From the NCBI RefSeq assembly GCF_000820845.2, contig NZ_CBXV010000008.1:65001-129000 (forward strand): a stretch of DNA of 64,000 nt, in the 5' to 3' direction. Positions 1 to 9,661 of the stretch are shown here, piece after piece. The translations under genes and the position numbers were made by a program. The stretch's first letter is position 1; every line of letters starts with the position of its first letter. Below the pieces are notes generated by a model that was given only the letters and a program-made list of their open reading frames with translations, was not told the DNA's origin and made no database searches. The stretch is from Pyrinomonas methylaliphatogenes (GTDB lineage: Bacteria; Acidobacteriota; Blastocatellia; Pyrinomonadales; Pyrinomonadaceae).

Positions 1-999
1 GACTTCACCGTTCAGCACGACAGCCAGATACTGGTTGATATTCGCGCCGGTCCAGCGCGCGAACTTCTCCGCGCCTGAAGGTTTGAGAGTGAAAGCGACT
101 TGGTAATCGTCGCTTCTCCCGGTGCGTGAAACGGCCTCGGCGTTACGCAACTCGCTCCCATCGATGATCGCCGGGGTTTCGACGATCACCCAACGTTGCG
201 CCCGCTTCTCTCCCGTCGCAGTTGGCTCCTCGCGCTCGGTGTAAGGGAGGACCTGACGATTCGATGGGACCGTGCCGCCGAGCGCCTGAATCGCCTCCTC
301 CTTGGTCGCGTATGTCTGTACGGGCGAAGGATTCGGCGGACTGATGACATGCATCAATTCCAGGCGCGATTCGCCGACCAAGATCGCCTTGATCCGCTCC
401 GGGTCCTGCACGCCCGGCATCTGCAGAAGTATCTGGTGCGATTCGGGGGCGCCGTGCCGTTGCAGCGTCGGCTCGGTCACGCCGAGCAAGTTGATGCGGC
501 TCTCGATGATGCGCAGCGCCTGTTCGACCGCTTGGTCGCTGAGCGTCCTTTTAGCCGCCGCCGTCAGCGTCCAAGTTACGGTGTTGCCGGAGACGGAAGC
601 GGTCCAACCGTTCAAGTCGACCTTCCTCTCGATCTGCGAACGCGCATCGCTCGCCTTCGACGCATCCTCCAGTTCGAGCACGACGCGATAATCGTCGCCG
701 TTCACCTCGGGGCGCACCTGTCGCACGCCGATGCCGGCATCCTTAGCGGCGTTCTGCACGCCGATCGCCGTGTTCTCGGTCAGACGCTTCAGATACTCCT
801 CGGTCTTGACCTGCATGACGAGATGCGAGCCGCCGCGCAGGTCCAACCCGAGATGGATGTTCTCCGCCAGATTCTGCCTGATGCCCGCCAACGTGAAATC
901 GCGCCACGTCGGACGATGGTGCGGGCCGAAGACGACGTAGATGGCGATGACGGTGATGATGGCGATGATGACGACGCGCTGTGTCAAATCCTTCCTCAT
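1..999 (-). CDS. secD: Protein translocase subunit SecD, partial
   Basis: This is the N-terminal 333 codons of SecD, the inner-membrane subunit that uses the proton motive force to help SecYEG export proteins. The ATG at 999 opens a basic N-terminus (MRKDLTQR), a single membrane helix, and then the hallmark LGLDLRGGSHLVMQ motif at about residues 50-63. The P1 periplasmic domain follows, with the repeat of ESRINLLGVTEP type. The reading frame runs off the left edge of the window, so the C-terminal membrane domain (and any secF) lies outside. It follows yajC by 28 bp on the same strand, the usual yajC-secD order. Confidence 0.95.
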   Translation of the reverse strand, partial: MRKDLTQRVVIIAIITVIAIYVVFGPHHRPTWRDFTLAGIRQNLAENIHLGLDLRGGSHLVMQVKTEEYLKRLTENTAIGVQNAAKDAGIGVRQVRPEVNGDDYRVVLELEDASKASDARSQIERKVDLNGWTASVSGNTVTWTLTAAAKRTLSDQAVEQALRIIESRINLLGVTEPTLQRHGAPESHQILLQMPGVQDPERIKAILVGESRLELMHVISPPNPSPVQTYATKEEAIQALGGTVPSNRQVLPYTEREEPTATGEKRAQRWVIVETPAIIDGSELRNAEAVSRTGRSDDYQVAFTLKPSGAEKFARWTGANINQYLAVVLNGEV

Positions 1000-1027
1000 G
1001 GCGAGAAGCGTACCTCGAGATGAACGA

Positions 1028-1357
1028 TCACGATCGAGCTCTCTCTTCGTCGTTATGCAATCCGGCAACGGCTGAACGAGATATCTCCAGAATAGACTTC
1101 TCCGCCGTGCGCACGAGGAGCGTTTTATCGCGCACAGCGGTCACCGTGCCGATGATCCCGCCGGTCGTGACGATGCGATCGCCGACCTTCAGATTCGCGA
1201 TGAGCTGTTGCAGCTCGCGGTATCGACGGCGCTGCGGCAAGATGATCAGCACGTAGAAGATGCCGAGGATGATGAAGAACGGGAGCAGCGAGATGAGGAA
1301 ACCGCCCAGCCCGGGCTGTTGTCCTTGCTGCAAAAACAGAGCGAGATATGAGCTCAT
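1028..1357 (-). CDS. yajC: Preprotein translocase subunit YajC
   Basis: YajC is a small single-pass membrane partner of SecDF. The 109-residue product has an N-terminal hydrophobic helix, the conserved IILPQRRR segment just after it, and the LKVGDRIVTTGGIIGTV motif typical of the family. I chose the ATG at 1357 because a GAAGG ribosome-binding site lies about 10 nt upstream. A longer frame from 1402 adds 15 residues with no family resemblance. It lies between tgt and secD on the same strand and probably belongs to one transcript with them. Confidence 0.93.
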   Translation of the reverse strand: MSSYLALFLQQGQQPGLGGFLISLLPFFIILGIFYVLIILPQRRRYRELQQLIANLKVGDRIVTTGGIIGTVTAVRDKTLLVRTAEKSILEISRSAVAGLHNDEERARS

Positions 1358-1417
1358 CAGAGTATGACCTTCTTCCGAACGGAATTCATCGCGACGAGTC
1401 AAGCGGCGGACGCGCCT

Positions 1418-2596
1418 TCAGTCCAGTCCCGCATTGAAGCGCTCTAGAAATTCTTGGCGAAAACGAGAGAAACAGCCTGATCGGATAGATTGCCTTACGC
1501 GCCGCATGGTGTCAAGGAAGAAGAACAGGTTGTGATGCGTCAAGAGGATCGCGGCGAGCATCTCGCCCGCAAGATAAAGATGCCGCAAATAAGCGCGCGA
1601 ATGGCGACGACAGACTGCACATGCGCACTCTTCGTCAAGCGGCTTGGTGTCGCGCGCCCAACGCGCGTTCTTAACATTCAAGCGCCCGCGCGAAGTCCAA
1701 GCCAAACCGTTCCGTGCGGTGCGCGTCGGCAGGACGCAATCGAACATGTCGATGCCATGCGCTACGGCTTCCAATAGATCTTCGGGCGTCCCGACGCCCA
1801 TCAAATAGCGCGGCCTATCCGCTGGCATGAGCGGCGCGATCTCAGCTAGCACTTCGTACATGGCGCCCTTCTCCTCGCCGACGCTCAATCCGCCGAGCGC
1901 GTACCCCTCGAATCCGATCTCGACCGTGCGCGCTAAGCTCTCGCGTCGCAGATCAAGATGGATGGCGCCCTGCACGATGCCGAACTGCGCTTGCGCCCCG
2001 CTCAAAAGATCTTGTTCTTGCGTGCGCCCCGCATCGGCCCCCTCGCGCTGCAATTCGAGGAAACGACGGCGCGAACGCTGCGCCCAACGCAGCGTCAACT
2101 CCATGCTGCGCCGCGCTTCTTCGAGGGAAGACTTGCCGGGCGGACACTCATCGAACGCCATGACGATCTCCGCGCCCAATGCCGCCTGCGCTTCCATCGC
2201 GATCTCGGGCGAAAGGAAACACTGGCTCCCATCGATGTGCGAACGGAATTCGACGCCCTCTTCCGTCACGCGGCGCAGCCCGCTCAGGCTCCAGACTTGA
2301 AAACCGCCGGAATCGGTCAGCATGGCGCGCTCCCAACCGATGAAGCGATGCAACCCGCCGCAAGCGCGGATCAATTCGACGCCGGGGCGCAAGTAAAGGT
2401 GATAGGTGTTGGCGAGGATGATGCGCGCATCGAGTTCCGTTTCGAGCGCCTCGAAACGGACGCCCTTGACCGAACCGAGCGTGCCGACGGGCATGAAGAC
2501 GGGCGTCTCGATGGTCGCGCGGCGCGTTCGTAAGATGCCAGCGCGCGCGCCTTCATCCTGCGCCAACGTCTGCCAGATTATCGGTTGCGCGCTCAT
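1418..2596 (-). CDS. tgt: Queuine tRNA-ribosyltransferase
   Basis: This enzyme exchanges G34 of GUN-anticodon tRNAs for the queuosine precursor preQ1. The product is about 392 residues, near the family norm of 375. It shows DSGGFQ near residues 95-100, the GGLSVGE loop, the nucleophile region FDCVLPTR, and the C-terminal zinc site CACAVC followed by a His. The ATG at 2596 is preferred over a GTG four codons upstream. It sits directly upstream of yajC and secD, a common bacterial grouping. No other queuosine gene is visible in the window. Confidence 0.96.
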   Translation of the reverse strand: MSAQPIIWQTLAQDEGARAGILRTRRATIETPVFMPVGTLGSVKGVRFEALETELDARIILANTYHLYLRPGVELIRACGGLHRFIGWERAMLTDSGGFQVWSLSGLRRVTEEGVEFRSHIDGSQCFLSPEIAMEAQAALGAEIVMAFDECPPGKSSLEEARRSMELTLRWAQRSRRRFLELQREGADAGRTQEQDLLSGAQAQFGIVQGAIHLDLRRESLARTVEIGFEGYALGGLSVGEEKGAMYEVLAEIAPLMPADRPRYLMGVGTPEDLLEAVAHGIDMFDCVLPTRTARNGLAWTSRGRLNVKNARWARDTKPLDEECACAVCRRHSRAYLRHLYLAGEMLAAILLTHHNLFFFLDTMRRVRQSIRSGCFSRFRQEFLERFNAGLD

Positions 2597-2631
2597 CTTG
2601 CGAAACACCGGTTGACGATCATGGGCCCGAT

Positions 2632-2717
2632 CTCGTCAAACGCTTCAACTCGCGTTTGGAGATCCTCTATGCGCAGACTAGATCTGCCTTTTCGCCGAGC
2701 TCGTCAAACGCTTCAAC
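2632..2717. repeat. 18-nt direct repeat pair between der and tgt
   Basis: An 18-nt sequence occurs at 2632-2649 and again, without mismatch, at 2700-2717, a spacing of 68 nt. The DNA between the copies is not itself repeated. Both copies lie in the 158-bp der-tgt gap, the nearer one about 35 bp upstream of the tgt start. It belongs to the spaced gene-boundary repeat pattern described in the findings. Confidence 0.8.
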
Positions 2718-2754
2718 CTCGCCAAAGTCGGATCGGCACGGTCCCGCGCAAGCC

Positions 2755-4134
2755 TCATCTTCTCTTCTTTCGCGCGCTGCGGTGGCGTTCGACGATGCGA
2801 ATCGGCGTCGCGAAGAACTCCCACTCTTCGCGGATGCGGTTTTCGAGGTAACGTTCGTAGGAGAAGTGCAGACCGGGCCGTCCGCCTGCCGTGAAGACGA
2901 CGAAGGTCGGCGGATTGACGCTCGCCTGCGTCACATACTGCACGCGCAGCCGACCGCCGCCACGCCCGCGCACGTCCGCGCCGAACGGCGCGATGTTGCG
3001 CTCGAAGAACTCGTTCAGTTGCGAGGTCGGGATGCGGAAGTGGCGCGCCTGCCACGCCCTTTCGGCCAAGGCCAAAAGACGTTCGACGCGTTGCCCCGTC
3101 AGAGCCGAAACCGTCACGACCGGCGCCCAATCGAGAAACTTCAGCCGCTCGCGCACGGCGCGTTCGAACTCCGCGGCTGTGCGCTCGGTTTTGTTCGGCA
3201 CAGCATCCCATTTGTTGACGGCGATGATGATCGAGCAGCCGGATTCGTAGGCGTAACCGGCGATGTTGGCATCGAGCGCGACCGGCCCTTCCGTGGCATC
3301 TATGACTAGCACGGCGACATCGGCCCGTTCCAAACTCTTGCGCGCCATGATGACCGCAAGCGTTTCGGCCATCTCTTCGGTCTTTCCCTTCCGTCGTATG
3401 CCCGCCGTATCGATCAAACGAAAGCGCTGGCCATCGCGCTCGAGAAGCGTGTCTACAGCATCGCGCGTCGTCCCCGGCACGGGCGAGACGATGACGCGCT
3501 CTTCGCCGAGCAGGCGATTCAACAAAGAGGACTTACCGACATTGGGCCGCCCGATGATCGCCAAACGGATCTCTCTTCCGCGATCGCCCTCTTCCTCAGC
3601 CACAACCGCGAAGTCGAGCCGCGCGATCAGCGCATCGAGCAGTTCGCCCGTGCCCAACCCCTGCTCCGCCGAGACGGGGAAGACCTGCTCGAATCCGAAG
3701 CGCGTAAACTCCAGCGCTTCTGCATCGACCCGTTGCGCATCGGCCTTGTTGGCGGCGACGAAGACCGGTTTACCGGTCGCGCGCAACAGACGCGCCAGCT
3801 CCTCATCAAGCGGCGTGACGCCAGCGCGCACATCCACCACCCAGACGAGCGCATCGGCCTCGTTGATCGCCACATCCGCCTGCTTGAAGATGTTCGCCGG
3901 GATCACCGCATCGTCATCGGGCACGATGCCGCCCGTATCGACGACGGCGAACCGACGACCGGCCCACTCCGCTTCACCATAGATGCGGTCGCGCGTGATG
4001 CCGGGTTCGTCGCCGACGATGGCCCGCCGTTGACCGATCAAGCGATTAAAGAGCGTCGATTTCCCGACGTTCGGGCGCCCGATGATGGCGACAAGCGGCA
4101 ACCCCCGACGCTCGATCTGCGTTTTCGCCGTCAT
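2755..4134 (-). CDS. der: Ribosome biogenesis GTPase Der (EngA)
   Basis: Der is a double-GTPase needed for maturation of the 50S ribosomal subunit. The 459-residue product carries two tandem G domains, with GRPNVGKST near residue 19 and GRPNVGKSS near residue 195. NKAD and NKWD serve as the respective G4 motifs. A C-terminal KH-like domain ends in a basic tail. Length and order match the family. The ATG at 4134 has a GGGAAG just upstream. It is divergent from yraN. Confidence 0.97.
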   Translation of the reverse strand: MTAKTQIERRGLPLVAIIGRPNVGKSTLFNRLIGQRRAIVGDEPGITRDRIYGEAEWAGRRFAVVDTGGIVPDDDAVIPANIFKQADVAINEADALVWVVDVRAGVTPLDEELARLLRATGKPVFVAANKADAQRVDAEALEFTRFGFEQVFPVSAEQGLGTGELLDALIARLDFAVVAEEEGDRGREIRLAIIGRPNVGKSSLLNRLLGEERVIVSPVPGTTRDAVDTLLERDGQRFRLIDTAGIRRKGKTEEMAETLAVIMARKSLERADVAVLVIDATEGPVALDANIAGYAYESGCSIIIAVNKWDAVPNKTERTAAEFERAVRERLKFLDWAPVVTVSALTGQRVERLLALAERAWQARHFRIPTSQLNEFFERNIAPFGADVRGRGGGRLRVQYVTQASVNPPTFVVFTAGGRPGLHFSYERYLENRIREEWEFFATPIRIVERHRSARKKRR

Positions 4135-4222
4135 CTTCCCAAAACACGGAAGTTTAGCCTGCCAAAAGAAGAAGAGACAAGGCGCGCGCTCTCGTTCCGA
4201 TCCCGGCCATCCGCGAATCGGC

Positions 4223-4228
4223 TAAAAT
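4223..4228 (+). promoter_or_regulatory. -10-like element TAAAAT upstream of yraN
   Basis: TAAAAT lies 29 bp upstream of the chosen yraN start and is flanked by a short inverted repeat (CGGCT/AGCCG). The same TAA(A/G)AT element recurs before several other genes here. No good -35 element is visible. Confidence 0.4.
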
Positions 4229-4256
4229 GAATAGCCGAATTAGAGCGAGCGAAACG

Positions 4257-4847
4257 ATGAAACCTCGGCCCCCACAAAAGTCGGGATCGAATGCGTGGAT
4301 CGCGCAAGTCATGAATATGCTGCGACGGATCTTGCAGCGCTCGCCGATGGAACGGAGGAGAATCGACGCGGAACCTTCCGACAAAGGACCGAACGAAAGG
4401 GCCGATCTCGGTCATTTGGACATCGGACGACGCGGCGAAGAGCTCGCCGCCGCGTATCTTGAGCGCATCGGCTACAGGCTCGTCGCTTCGAACTTCAAGC
4501 TCCCGGTCGGACGGAACAGGCGCGGCGCGCTCATCCACAACGAAATAGACCTCGTCGCTTACGACGGCAATACGCTCTGCTTCGTCGAAGTCAAAACGCG
4601 CGTCTCGGATCGCTTCGCCCCGCCCGAGGTGAACGTCGATCTGCGCAAAAGGCGACAGATCACGCGCGCGGCGCGCGTCTATCGAAGGCTGTTCGGCCTA
4701 CAAGAAGCTAGCTACCGTTACGATGTCGTAACCGTCGTCTTGCGACCGGAAGGTTCCGCCGCGCCGCGCATCGAACTGCGCCGCGGTTTCTGGACCGAAG
4801 AGAGCCTACGCAAGAAGCGTTGGACCAGCGATGAGATGATCTGCTGA
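4257..4847 (+). CDS. yraN: UPF0102 (YraN) family endonuclease-like protein
   Basis: The core from about residue 55 on matches the YraN family, with GRRGEELAAAYLERIGY and then the nuclease-like signature EIDLVAYDG...FVEVKTR, which carries the E/D...ExK metal-binding pattern of the restriction-endonuclease fold. The cellular role is not settled. The N-terminus is unusually long and charged. I chose the ATG at 4257 because an ATG at 4227 overlaps the putative -10 element; starts at 4311 or 4347 are also possible. Confidence 0.85.
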   Translation: MKPRPPQKSGSNAWIAQVMNMLRRILQRSPMERRRIDAEPSDKGPNERADLGHLDIGRRGEELAAAYLERIGYRLVASNFKLPVGRNRRGALIHNEIDLVAYDGNTLCFVEVKTRVSDRFAPPEVNVDLRKRRQITRAARVYRRLFGLQEASYRYDVVTVVLRPEGSAAPRIELRRGFWTEESLRKKRWTSDEMIC

Positions 4848-4925
4848 TCGAGACCCGCGCGGAATATCGGTGACAGGTCGTTTGGAAGCGCCGCCCCCGC
4901 GGAGACGTGCCTGACCTTCAAGCGA

Positions 4926-5375
4926 TCAGAAGAGCTTTCGGCTATCGAGCAGGATCGTCACGGGCCCATCGTTGACGAGTTCGACTTCCATCATCTGTCG
5001 GAAGCTCCCCGTCTCGACTCGCGGCAGGATCTTTCGCGCTTCGCTGACGAACCTTTCGTACAGCGGCTCGGCGATCTCGGGCGGCGCTGCTTCGCTCCAC
5101 GAAGGGCGCTTGCCGCGGCGCACATCGCCATAGAGCGTAAATTGCGAGACGACCAAGAGCGCGCCGCCCGTCTCTTTGACCGAAAGATTCATGCGCCCTT
5201 CCGCATCATCGAAGATGCGCAGACCGATGATCTTTTCGACCATGTAATTGACGTCCGCTTCCGCGTCATCGCGCGCGACGGCCAGCAAGACGAGTAGACC
5301 TTGGCCGATCTCTCCGACTGTTCTCTCGCGGACGCGCACCGACGCGCGCTTGACGCGCTGGACCACCGCTCGCAT
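4926..5375 (-). CDS. dtd: D-aminoacyl-tRNA deacylase
   Basis: Dtd removes D-amino acids (and glycine from tRNA-Ala) from mischarged tRNAs. The 149-residue protein has the normal length and begins [13 protein letters not shown]. It has the SQFTLYGD active-site loop with its catalytic Thr, and the cross-subunit NDGPVT motif near residue 135. The start lies 4 bp after the stop of the upstream dehydrogenase gene, which suggests translational coupling in one operon. Confidence 0.97.
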   Translation of the reverse strand: MRAVVQRVKRASVRVRERTVGEIGQGLLVLLAVARDDAEADVNYMVEKIIGLRIFDDAEGRMNLSVKETGGALLVVSQFTLYGDVRRGKRPSWSEAAPPEIAEPLYERFVSEARKILPRVETGSFRQMMEVELVNDGPVTILLDSRKLF

Positions 5376-5379
5376 ACGG

Positions 5380-6099
5380 CTACTTCTTCGGCGGGCGGCT
5401 CGGGCGGATCTCGATTGCGCTCGGCAAGCTCCTTTCGTCGTGATGGAGCAGATCGATGACGACGCGCGCGATGTCTTCAGGCTGAAGCTGCCAGCTCTTC
5501 TCCGCGCTCGGCTGATCGCCGCCGAAATAGGTGTTGACCGAACCGGGCATGATGTAGCTCACTTTGATGCCATCGTGCCGTACCTCTTGCATCAAAGCTT
5601 CGCTGAATCCGTTTAGCCCGAACTTCGAAGCGTTGTATGTGGCCATCTGCGGATGCGCGTTCTTGCCCGCAAGCGACGAGATGTTGATGATGTAGCCGCC
5701 GCCGCGCCGCTTCATGTGCGGGATCGCTTCGCGGCAGCAGTAGAAAACGCCGAAGAGGTTCGTCTCCAAAACGGCGCGAAAATCCTCGGGCGAGGTCTCT
5801 TCGACGCGCGCGAAGTGCCCGATGCCAGCGTTGTTCACCAAGATATCGAGCCCGCCGAACTCTTCCACCGCGTGTGCGATCAAGGCTTTCACTTCTTCGT
5901 AGTCACGCACATCGCAAACGGCGCCGGTCACTCGCGCTTCTCCCATCTCGCTCAACTCGGCGACCGCGCGCTCGACCTCGTCGCCGTGCCGCGCGCTGAC
6001 GCAGACGTTCACGCCCTCGCGCACCAACGCCTCGGCGATGGCGCGCCCGATTCCCTTAGTGCTTCCCGTGACGATTGCCGATTTACCCTGCAAACCCAT
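5380..6099 (-). CDS. Short-chain dehydrogenase/reductase
   Basis: This is a 239-residue classical SDR using NAD(P). The cofactor motif TGSTKGIG is at about residues 11-18 and NNAG at about 88-91. The catalytic Ser lies in NISSLAG and the YNASK catalytic pair lies near residues 153-157. An Arg after the second strand (SARHGDE) hints at NADP preference, which is inference. The substrate cannot be told. A strong purine-rich ribosome-binding site precedes the ATG at 6099. It is probably co-transcribed with dtd. Confidence 0.92.
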   Translation of the reverse strand: MGLQGKSAIVTGSTKGIGRAIAEALVREGVNVCVSARHGDEVERAVAELSEMGEARVTGAVCDVRDYEEVKALIAHAVEEFGGLDILVNNAGIGHFARVEETSPEDFRAVLETNLFGVFYCCREAIPHMKRRGGGYIINISSLAGKNAHPQMATYNASKFGLNGFSEALMQEVRHDGIKVSYIMPGSVNTYFGGDQPSAEKSWQLQPEDIARVVIDLLHHDERSLPSAIEIRPSRPPKK

Positions 6100-6272
6100 G
6101 CTAGCCCCTTTCCCCCATAAAGCGTTAAATGCTCATTTGCGACTGAAATCGCTGCCCTTCAAACCGGCAGATGCTTGAAAGGTTGAGAGAACCGACGAAC
6201 GAAGTCAACTGTGAGCAGGCGAATCCGTCCGATCCGTCGCCCACTGACTTAGCATCCGCCCCGGCGAAAGGA

Positions 6273-7748
6273 TCATCCATTCAGCTTCGCGCGCAAAAGC
6301 TCGTTGACGATCTTGGGATTGGCTCTGCCCTGCGAAGCCTTCATCACTTGGCCGACGAAGAAACCGAGCAACCCCTCTTTGCCGGCACGGTACTGTTCGA
6401 CCTGTTTCGGGTTGGCGGCGATGGCCTGCTCGACCAATCGTTCGATCTCGGCCACATCGCTCACCTGTTCGAGGCCGCGCTGGCGCACGATCTCTTCAGC
6501 CGATTTGCCGGTGGCGAACATCTCGGCGAAGACCTCTTTGCCCTGCTTGCCGCTGATACGCCCTTGGTCGATCAGACGGATGAGCGCGCCCAAGTTTTCG
6601 GGCGTGATCGGGCAGCTTTCGACCTCCGTCTTCGAAGCTTCGAGTTCGCGCAGCAGTTCCGTGCGCACCCAATTGGCCGCCGCGCGCGCGTTGTTTGCCG
6701 CTTGCGCCGCGCGCTCGAAGTAATCGGCCAGCGCGCGATCAGTCGTCAATTGCGCGGCATCGTTGAACGCAAGCCCATACTGGTCCATGAACCGCTGTCG
6801 GCGCGCGCTCGGCAGTTCCGGCATCTCGGCGCGCACGCGCGCGATGAACTCATCGGTAACGACGAGCGGCGGAAGATCCGGCTCCGGGAAGTAGCGGTAA
6901 TCGTGCGCTTCTTCTTTCGAGCGCATCGGGCGCGTCTCGCCCGCGCGATCATCCCACAGTCGCGTTTCTTGTACGACACTGCCGCCACTTTCGAGCACGC
7001 CGATCTGCCGTTCGATCTCATACTCGATGGCGCGCTGCATGAAACGAACGGAGTTCAGGTTCTTCAACTCGACTTTGGTCCCGAACCGCTCTTCGCCTTT
7101 GCGCCTGACAGAGACGTTCGCTTCGCATCGCAGGTTGCCCTTCTCCATGTCGGCATCCGACGCCCCGATCCAGCGCAAGGTCTGGCGCACATGATTGACG
7201 TAATCGTAAGCCTCCCAAGAAGAGCGAAAATCGGGTTCGGTGACGATCTCGATGAGCGGCGTGCCCGCGCGATTCAAGTCAACGTAAGAGTAACGATCCG
7301 TGTCGGGCAAACCCTCGTGCATGTTCTTGCCCGCATCCTCTTCCAGATGAAGGCGCGTGATGCGAATCTTCTTGGGCCGCCATTCGCGCGCGTGCCCCTC
7401 GGCGTCGCGCACGGCGGTCATGATCTCAAGCTCGCCGTGCTCGGAGAAAGGCTGATCATACTGCGAAATCTGGTAGCCTTTCGGAAGATCCGGATAAAAG
7501 TAGTTCTTGCGCGCGAAGATGGACCGGCGATTGATCCGCAACCCGAGCGCGAGCGCCGCGCGCGCCGCCAACTCCACCGCCCGCCGGTTCAGCACGGGGA
7601 GCGCGCCCGGCAAGCCCAAGCAGACCGGGCACGTGTTCGCGTTCGGCTCGTCGCCGAAGCGCGTCGAACAACCGCAGAAGATCTTCGATTCGGTGCTAAG
7701 CTGCGCGTGAACCTCTAAACCGATGACCGCTTCCCAATCGTTTCTCAC
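6273..7748 (-). CDS. gatB: Asp-tRNA(Asn)/Glu-tRNA(Gln) amidotransferase subunit B
   Basis: GatB phosphorylates and amidates the mischarged aminoacyl-tRNA as part of the GatCAB complex. The 491-residue product starts with the diagnostic [10 protein letters not shown], followed by the zinc motif CGCS...[15 protein letters not shown], the RFDANVS-like CEANVSVR, and a C-terminal YqeY-type domain ending in [13 protein letters not shown]. The start codon is GTG at 7748. gatA and gatC are not adjacent. A long frame on the opposite strand (6171-7718) is an antisense shadow. Confidence 0.97.
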   Translation of the reverse strand: MRNDWEAVIGLEVHAQLSTESKIFCGCSTRFGDEPNANTCPVCLGLPGALPVLNRRAVELAARAALALGLRINRRSIFARKNYFYPDLPKGYQISQYDQPFSEHGELEIMTAVRDAEGHAREWRPKKIRITRLHLEEDAGKNMHEGLPDTDRYSYVDLNRAGTPLIEIVTEPDFRSSWEAYDYVNHVRQTLRWIGASDADMEKGNLRCEANVSVRRKGEERFGTKVELKNLNSVRFMQRAIEYEIERQIGVLESGGSVVQETRLWDDRAGETRPMRSKEEAHDYRYFPEPDLPPLVVTDEFIARVRAEMPELPSARRQRFMDQYGLAFNDAAQLTTDRALADYFERAAQAANNARAAANWVRTELLRELEASKTEVESCPITPENLGALIRLIDQGRISGKQGKEVFAEMFATGKSAEEIVRQRGLEQVSDVAEIERLVEQAIAANPKQVEQYRAGKEGLLGFFVGQVMKASQGRANPKIVNELLRAKLNG

Positions 7749-7803
7749 TTCTCACACCACCAAATTTCAATAAGGATCATTCCTCATGTCGAGCGCGATG
7801 ACT

Positions 7804-8793
7804 TCAGCGCAGTGCGCCGGGCGGCACGCCAGCGCGCCGCGCCTCATCTTCGAGCACACGCCATTGCGCCGTCAACGCCGCGCGCATCGCCTCGAGCTGT
7901 TGAATGCGTGCGATGATGCTGGCGCGATCATAGTAGAAGGATTGATTGAAAGGCGCAACGACGGAGATGAAGGTTGGCACGATGATTCGATGCGCCGGAA
8001 ACCTTATGAGCGGCGCGCCGAGCACGGGACTTATGGGCGTCAGAGACGGCGCTTGGGGAATGATCGCACGAGGCGGCGAAGGCGGGGCGGGGGCGATCGC
8101 TGGTCCAGTAGCGAAGCGAGGCATCGATGGACGTGGGGGCGTCACCGCTCCGCCGACGACCGGGAAAAGCGGGATCAAGGGGACGCCGACGACCGTCGTG
8201 ACGCTGCCGATGATGCCTGAAGGGAGCGCCGGCAGTCCGTTCAAAAGCTCGATCCAGTAGCTGAGCTCCCCATCGATCGCCGCGATCTGTTCGCGTAGAG
8301 CGCGGGCGCGTTCGCGCCAGTACGCTTCCTGTTGCGCGCGCTCCTGATCGCGCCGCTCCGCTTCGGCCAACAAACGGCGCGCCTCAGCTTCGTTCTCTCG
8401 CTCTACATCCGAAAGCTGGGCCTCACTCCTTTCGATCGGCGCCTGTCCACGCGCTCGTCTGGCGCGATCGATCTCCTCATTGGTCAAAGTCTTCGCCGCA
8501 CGCTGCGCGACCTTTGACGTTGATGACCCGCTCGATCTCGCGCGATGCAACAAGCTTCCAGCAGGCTCGCCGTTAGCTCGCTCCGTCGCCTCGATGTCGA
8601 TGCTTGAAAGGAGCACGGTGACCTGAATGCCGGGACCAGCCTCATAGGTCAAAGCCGTCGCGGTGACGACGAAGCGGTCCGGGATCTCGATCCTTCGCCC
8701 ATCGCGCATCACAATGGTGTAGGCTGCCGCGGTCGAGCAAAGGCTCACGCATAAAGTGAGCGACAGGGCCCATCTCAGCGCCGATCGAAACAT
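7804..8793 (-). CDS. Secreted coiled-coil protein of unknown function
   Basis: The ATG at 8793 follows a GGAGAGGGGAGA ribosome-binding site and opens a Sec signal peptide (MFRSALRWALSLTLC...AAA). The mature part starts with a short beta-rich segment (YTIVMRDGRRIEIPDRF), of the kind seen in acidobacterial exported proteins. A charged coiled coil rich in Glu/Arg follows at about residues 95-165, then a Pro/Ile/Val-rich region and a second short helix. No enzyme motif is visible. It precedes gatB by 55 bp on the same strand. Confidence 0.75.
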   Translation of the reverse strand: MFRSALRWALSLTLCVSLCSTAAAYTIVMRDGRRIEIPDRFVVTATALTYEAGPGIQVTVLLSSIDIEATERANGEPAGSLLHRARSSGSSTSKVAQRAAKTLTNEEIDRARRARGQAPIERSEAQLSDVERENEAEARRLLAEAERRDQERAQQEAYWRERARALREQIAAIDGELSYWIELLNGLPALPSGIIGSVTTVVGVPLIPLFPVVGGAVTPPRPSMPRFATGPAIAPAPPSPPRAIIPQAPSLTPISPVLGAPLIRFPAHRIIVPTFISVVAPFNQSFYYDRASIIARIQQLEAMRAALTAQWRVLEDEARRAGVPPGALR

Positions 8794-8830
8794 GGCTCTC
8801 CCCTCTCCGATCACGCACATCGTTGTGAAA

Positions 8831-8858
8831 ATTATAGCACCACCCATCTTGAGGCCAA
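8831..8858 (-). promoter_or_regulatory. Sigma-70-type promoter for the secreted coiled-coil gene
   Basis: Read on the minus strand, TTGGCC (8853-8858) is followed after 16 nt by a perfect TATAAT (8831-8836). This places a transcription start about 30 bp upstream of the ATG at 8793. Confidence 0.6.
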
Positions 8859-9064
8859 ATGAATTTGCCCGGGTAGCAGATCACCGTTTTGGTGCTAGAA
8901 TGTAGCCGACCCCGTAAAGCGCCGTTTGACTTTCTGCCGCCTTCCTTGCGGAGGCTGGCAGCGAGAATCCGAACCGCAGTGCATCTACGTAATCTTTGAA
9001 CGATGCACCGCATGCTGGCGATCCAGAAGCAGTAACAATCCCGTTACTGAGGAGGCTAAAACCT

Positions 9065-9493
9065 ATGGCAAAGACGATCTCAAAGGTTCTCGGTGTGGTG
9101 TTCATCCTTGTCGGGCTGATCGGATTCGTCTCGCATGGATTTCTCGGCACACACCTGAGCCTAGCGCACAATCTCATCCACATCATCTCAGGCGCCATCG
9201 CCCTCTATTTCGGCTTCGGTGGGACGCTTTCGGGCGCACGGCTCTTCTGCCTCATCTTCGGGGCCATCTACTTGCTGCTCGGGCTGATAGGTTTCGCCTT
9301 GGGTGGTCCAGGCGTGCCGACGATCTCAGCGATGGCCGGCATGGGCCAAGATGCGCGCTTGTGGCGCGTTCTACCGGGCACGCTCGAACTCGGGGTGATG
9401 GACCATGTGGTCCACATCTTGCTTGGCATAGTCTTCCTGATCGGCGGTTTTTTAACCAAAGCTGAAGTGGGCCGCACGGCGGAAACGACATGA
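9065..9493 (+). CDS. Small four-helix membrane protein, DUF4383-like
   Basis: This 142-residue protein has four hydrophobic segments (near residues 6-26, 35-52, 58-78 and 112-130) with the pattern GVVFILVGLIGF...LAHNLIHIISGAIALYFG. That pattern resembles DUF4383-type membrane proteins; the role is unknown. The ATG at 9065 has a GAGGAGG ribosome-binding site 9 nt upstream. A TAGAAT element lies at 8896-8901. The 271-bp gap to the preceding divergent gene holds these promoter elements and nothing else recognisable. Confidence 0.8.
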   Translation: MAKTISKVLGVVFILVGLIGFVSHGFLGTHLSLAHNLIHIISGAIALYFGFGGTLSGARLFCLIFGAIYLLLGLIGFALGGPGVPTISAMAGMGQDARLWRVLPGTLELGVMDHVVHILLGIVFLIGGFLTKAEVGRTAETT

Positions 9494-9503
9494 AGAATCA
9501 GAC

Positions 9504-9539
9504 CGATTATTGGGCGAGCTGCGGCTCGCCCAATAATCG
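9504..9539. terminator. Long perfect hairpin after the DUF4383-like gene
   Basis: The 36 nt form a perfect 16-bp stem with a 4-nt loop, beginning 10 bp after the stop codon at 9493. There is no T-tract on either side, so it is either a factor-assisted terminator, a 3'-end stabiliser, or a small mobile hairpin. Confidence 0.5.
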
Positions 9540-9618
9540 TCGCCTCTCTCCCCTTCTTCAAGAGGATCTCGCCCAAACCGTCGCCGCCTTCGATTTGCCC
9601 GCGCTTCGCGATTTTCGT

Positions 9619-9624
9619 TAAGAT
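9619..9624 (+). promoter_or_regulatory. -10-like TAAGAT upstream of mtnA
   Basis: TAAGAT lies 38 bp upstream of the mtnA start in a GTTAAGATC context. That context is shared with other promoters in the window. No clear -35 element is visible. Confidence 0.35.
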
Positions 9625-9661
9625 CGTAGCGCTCTGAACCTTCGTCCCGCGAGGAGTTGGA

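Noticed and set aside
6171-7718. Large plus-strand open frame opposite gatB
   Set aside because: It is antisense to a clear gatB, has no family motif or ribosome-binding site, and reflects the codon bias of the real gene.
9540-9661. SAM or other methionine-related riboswitch upstream of mtnA
   Set aside because: No conserved riboswitch core or terminator alternative could be traced in the short leader.
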